Source: Nonomuraea candida | GTDB lineage: Bacteria > Actinomycetota > Actinomycetes > Streptosporangiales > Streptosporangiaceae | Direction: 5' to 3' | Assembly: GCF_000725485.1 (NCBI RefSeq) | Contig: NZ_JOAG01000012.1 | Coordinates: forward strand, 124,001 to 188,000 | Length of the DNA stretch: 64,000 nucleotides | Shown here: positions 62,695-64,000 of the stretch, in pieces | Numbering within the stretch: position 1 is the stretch's first letter | How the letters are laid out: every line of letters begins with the position of its first letter | Notes under the pieces: model-generated | Seen by the model: the letters and a program-made list of their open reading frames with translations, nothing else | Told to the model about the DNA's origin: nothing | Database searches by the model: none | Made by a program: the position numbers and the translations under genes

Positions 62695-63614
62695 CAGACT
62701 CCCAACATCTTCATGGCTGCGGGAAAACTCAGAAAGATCACGAACCCGGCGCAGAGCAGGAGCTGCGCCACGAGCATCGACTGCGAACGCTCGCCCGCCC
62801 GGCCCTCGATCTCGGCCAGCTCGCGGCGGCGCAGCGTGGCCGCCCTGGCCGTGAGCGAGGCCCGCACCTTGGCGCCGTCGTCGGCCACCAGGCCGAGCGC
62901 GGCGGACAGGTCGCGCAGCTCGTCGACGTTGATCTCCTCGCCGAGCTGGCCGAGCGCCTGCCACGGGGTGATGCCGACGATCCTGGCGCCGCGCAGGGCG
63001 TCGCGGATGCGGGCCATCGCCCAGTTGGGCTGGTCGCCGCTGACCGAGACGGCCATCATCAGGGCCTCGGGCACGCCGCGCCCGCCGGCCAGGTTCATGG
63101 AGACGAGGTCGAGGAAGGCCCCGACGACGTGGCGGAAGTCGCGCCGCTTGGCCGCGGCGTCCTTCTTGACCTGGAGGTCGGGCAGGAAGAAGAAGACGAC
63201 GGCCACGACCACGGCGCTCCAGAACGGCACGGCCAGGGAGGCGCCCCACTCCATGAGCACCAGCCAGGCCAGCAGCAGCGGGAAGGCCAGCAGGCCGCTG
63301 GCCGCCAGCAGGACCTTGGTGGCCAGGAACGCCTCGAACGAACGGCCCACGAGCGCCAGGTCCGCCTTGACGGATCTGGCCTCCCAGCCGCGGGCGCCGT
63401 ACAGGCCGGCCAGGCGGGCGCCGAGGCCGCGCCGGAACGCGCCGACCTCCTCCTCGGGCAGCACGAGCTGGATGCGGGGCGCGCCGGCGTCCTCGCGCAC
63501 GGCGTCGAGCGCCAGCAGCCGCGCCACCAGCCCCGGCCGGGCCGGGAAGAGCGCCCGCAGCAGGACGAACAGCCCCAGCCCGAGCAGCCCGCCGGCCAGC
63601 GCGCCCTCAACCAT
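62694..63614 (-). CDS. TadC-like type II secretion F-domain protein
   Basis: 306 residues. Platform protein of the Tad pilus machine: T2SSF domain with LQVKKDAAAKRRDFRHVVGA, FLDLVSMNLAGGRGVPEALM and DALRGARIVGITPWQALGQL, flanked by membrane helices (about 8-25, 105-140, and the C-terminal LLLCAGFVIFLSFPAAM). ATG 63614 follows GGGGG by 8 bases; GTG 63623 is an alternative. Downstream of the TadB-like gene after a tandem repeat. Confidence 0.9.
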   Translation of the reverse strand: MVEGALAGGLLGLGLFVLLRALFPARPGLVARLLALDAVREDAGAPRIQLVLPEEEVGAFRRGLGARLAGLYGARGWEARSVKADLALVGRSFEAFLATKVLLAASGLLAFPLLLAWLVLMEWGASLAVPFWSAVVVAVVFFFLPDLQVKKDAAAKRRDFRHVVGAFLDLVSMNLAGGRGVPEALMMAVSVSGDQPNWAMARIRDALRGARIVGITPWQALGQLGEEINVDELRDLSAALGLVADDGAKVRASLTARAATLRRRELAEIEGRAGERSQSMLVAQLLLCAGFVIFLSFPAAMKMLGV

Positions 63615-63662
63615 CGCCGCCACCCCCTTGCACGAGCGGTCCTCCGGCCGGCGCGACCGCGA

Positions 63663-63728
63663 CCATCGCCGCCGCCTCTCCCGGCGCGCGCTCAGCCATC
63701 GCCGCCACCTCTCCCGGCGCGCGCTCAG
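63663..63728. repeat. Two 33-bp tandem repeats spanning the TadB-like stop codon
   Basis: CCATCGCCGCCRCCTCTCCC plus GGCGCGCGCTCAG forms a 33-base unit at 63663-63695 and 63696-63728, and its first half restarts at 63729. On the minus strand every unit contains GGCGGCGATGGCTGA, which holds the stop of the TadB-like gene and resembles the start region of the TadC-like gene (GGCGGCGATGGTTGAG). Confidence 0.92.
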
Positions 63729-64000
63729 CCATCGCCGCCGCCTCCTCCCATGAGCAGCCGGGTGGGCTTGTCGAAGCGGGCCAGGCGGCGCATCCAGGCG
63801 AACCCGGCGCCGAACAGCCCGGCCACGACCACGAGCACGGCCTGGCCGAGGGCGTCGGAGTATTCCTCGACGTATTCGGGGTTGAACAGGACGAGCGCCC
63901 CGGCGAAGACGAGCGCGGTGACGACCACGATCTGCACGCTGCGCCTGGTGGAGCGGCGCTCGGCCTCGACGCGGCGGCGCATGTCGAGCTCCTCGCGGGC
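63725..64000 (-). CDS. TadB-like type II secretion F-domain protein (partial, 3' end)
   Basis: The last 91 residues of a protein that starts beyond the right edge. It shows a basic cytoplasmic part (MRRRVEAERRSTRRSVQIVV), a pair of membrane helices (VTALVFAGALVLFNPEYVEE and AVLVVVAGLFGAGFAWMRRL) and a Gly-rich end (LLMGGGGGDG). Position upstream of the TadC-like gene and topology indicate TadB, the second inner-membrane platform protein. Its stop lies within a 33-bp tandem repeat. Confidence 0.8.
   Translation of the reverse strand, partial: AREELDMRRRVEAERRSTRRSVQIVVVTALVFAGALVLFNPEYVEEYSDALGQAVLVVVAGLFGAGFAWMRRLARFDKPTRLLMGGGGGDG

Overview
The window is 64 kb of very GC-rich, gene-dense actinobacterial chromosome. 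Gene content points to a filamentous actinomycete, most likely Streptosporangiaceae and plausibly Nonomuraea: mycothiol-dependent formaldehyde dehydrogenase, acyl-CoA carboxylase beta plus epsilon subunits, mycosin-type subtilisin, XRE regulator with tiny DUF6907-type genes, Tad pilus genes with a BTAD protein, and many GTG starts with 4-base stop/start overlaps. The genus is an inference. I saw no rRNA, tRNA, CRISPR array or intact insertion sequence.

Layout. 1-5 kb: cell-surface polymer genes (SDR tail, CDP-glycerol glycerophosphotransferase, family 2 glycosyltransferase, LCP ligase) and a STAS anti-sigma antagonist. 5-15.7 kb: acetyltransferase/LLM flavin oxidoreductase pair, three exported proteins, a 1098-residue HEAT-repeat protein, and a mycosin with its membrane partner. 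15.9-21.8 kb: a large secreted subtilisin, an alpha/beta hydrolase-TetR operon with a clear operator, and a ParB-like protein. 22-26.5 kb: an accessory island with a 47-residue charged peptide translationally coupled to a PIMT-like methyltransferase (a probable imiditide RiPP system, the main discovery), an XRE regulator with a tightly overlapping operon of small genes, a broken monooxygenase and GC-rich repeats. 26.5-34.8 kb: acyl-CoA dehydrogenase, UDP-glucose dehydrogenase, purK/purE, GtrA protein, two-component system, and bfd-bfr iron storage under two IdeR/DtxR-like boxes. 34.9-48.5 kb: mycothiol formaldehyde detoxification pair, adenylate cyclase, PH-domain protein, BirA, YdeP-like molybdoenzyme with FdhD, epoxide hydrolase with a two-operator promoter, PEP carboxylase, ABC exporter. 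48.5-56.5 kb: acyl-CoA carboxylase beta/epsilon, NYN protein, Ada-AlkA fusion plus Ogt (alkylation repair), an Rpn-like nuclease with a decayed tandem copy, and a divergent MFS/MarR pair. 56.6-64 kb: a Tad/Flp pilus operon on the minus strand, continuing past the right edge.

Genes that work together: polymer synthesis and attachment (TagF-like, GT2, LCP); iron storage and release (Bfr/Bfd, iron-responsive boxes); C3/C4 carbon metabolism (BirA biotinylates the carboxylase carrier partner of the beta subunit, with PEP carboxylase nearby); DNA alkylation repair (Ada-AlkA, Ogt); and Tad pilus assembly with a LysM-BTAD protein as putative sensor. A recurrent oddity is that several genes end inside, or next to, short tandem duplications that repeat the stop-codon region.
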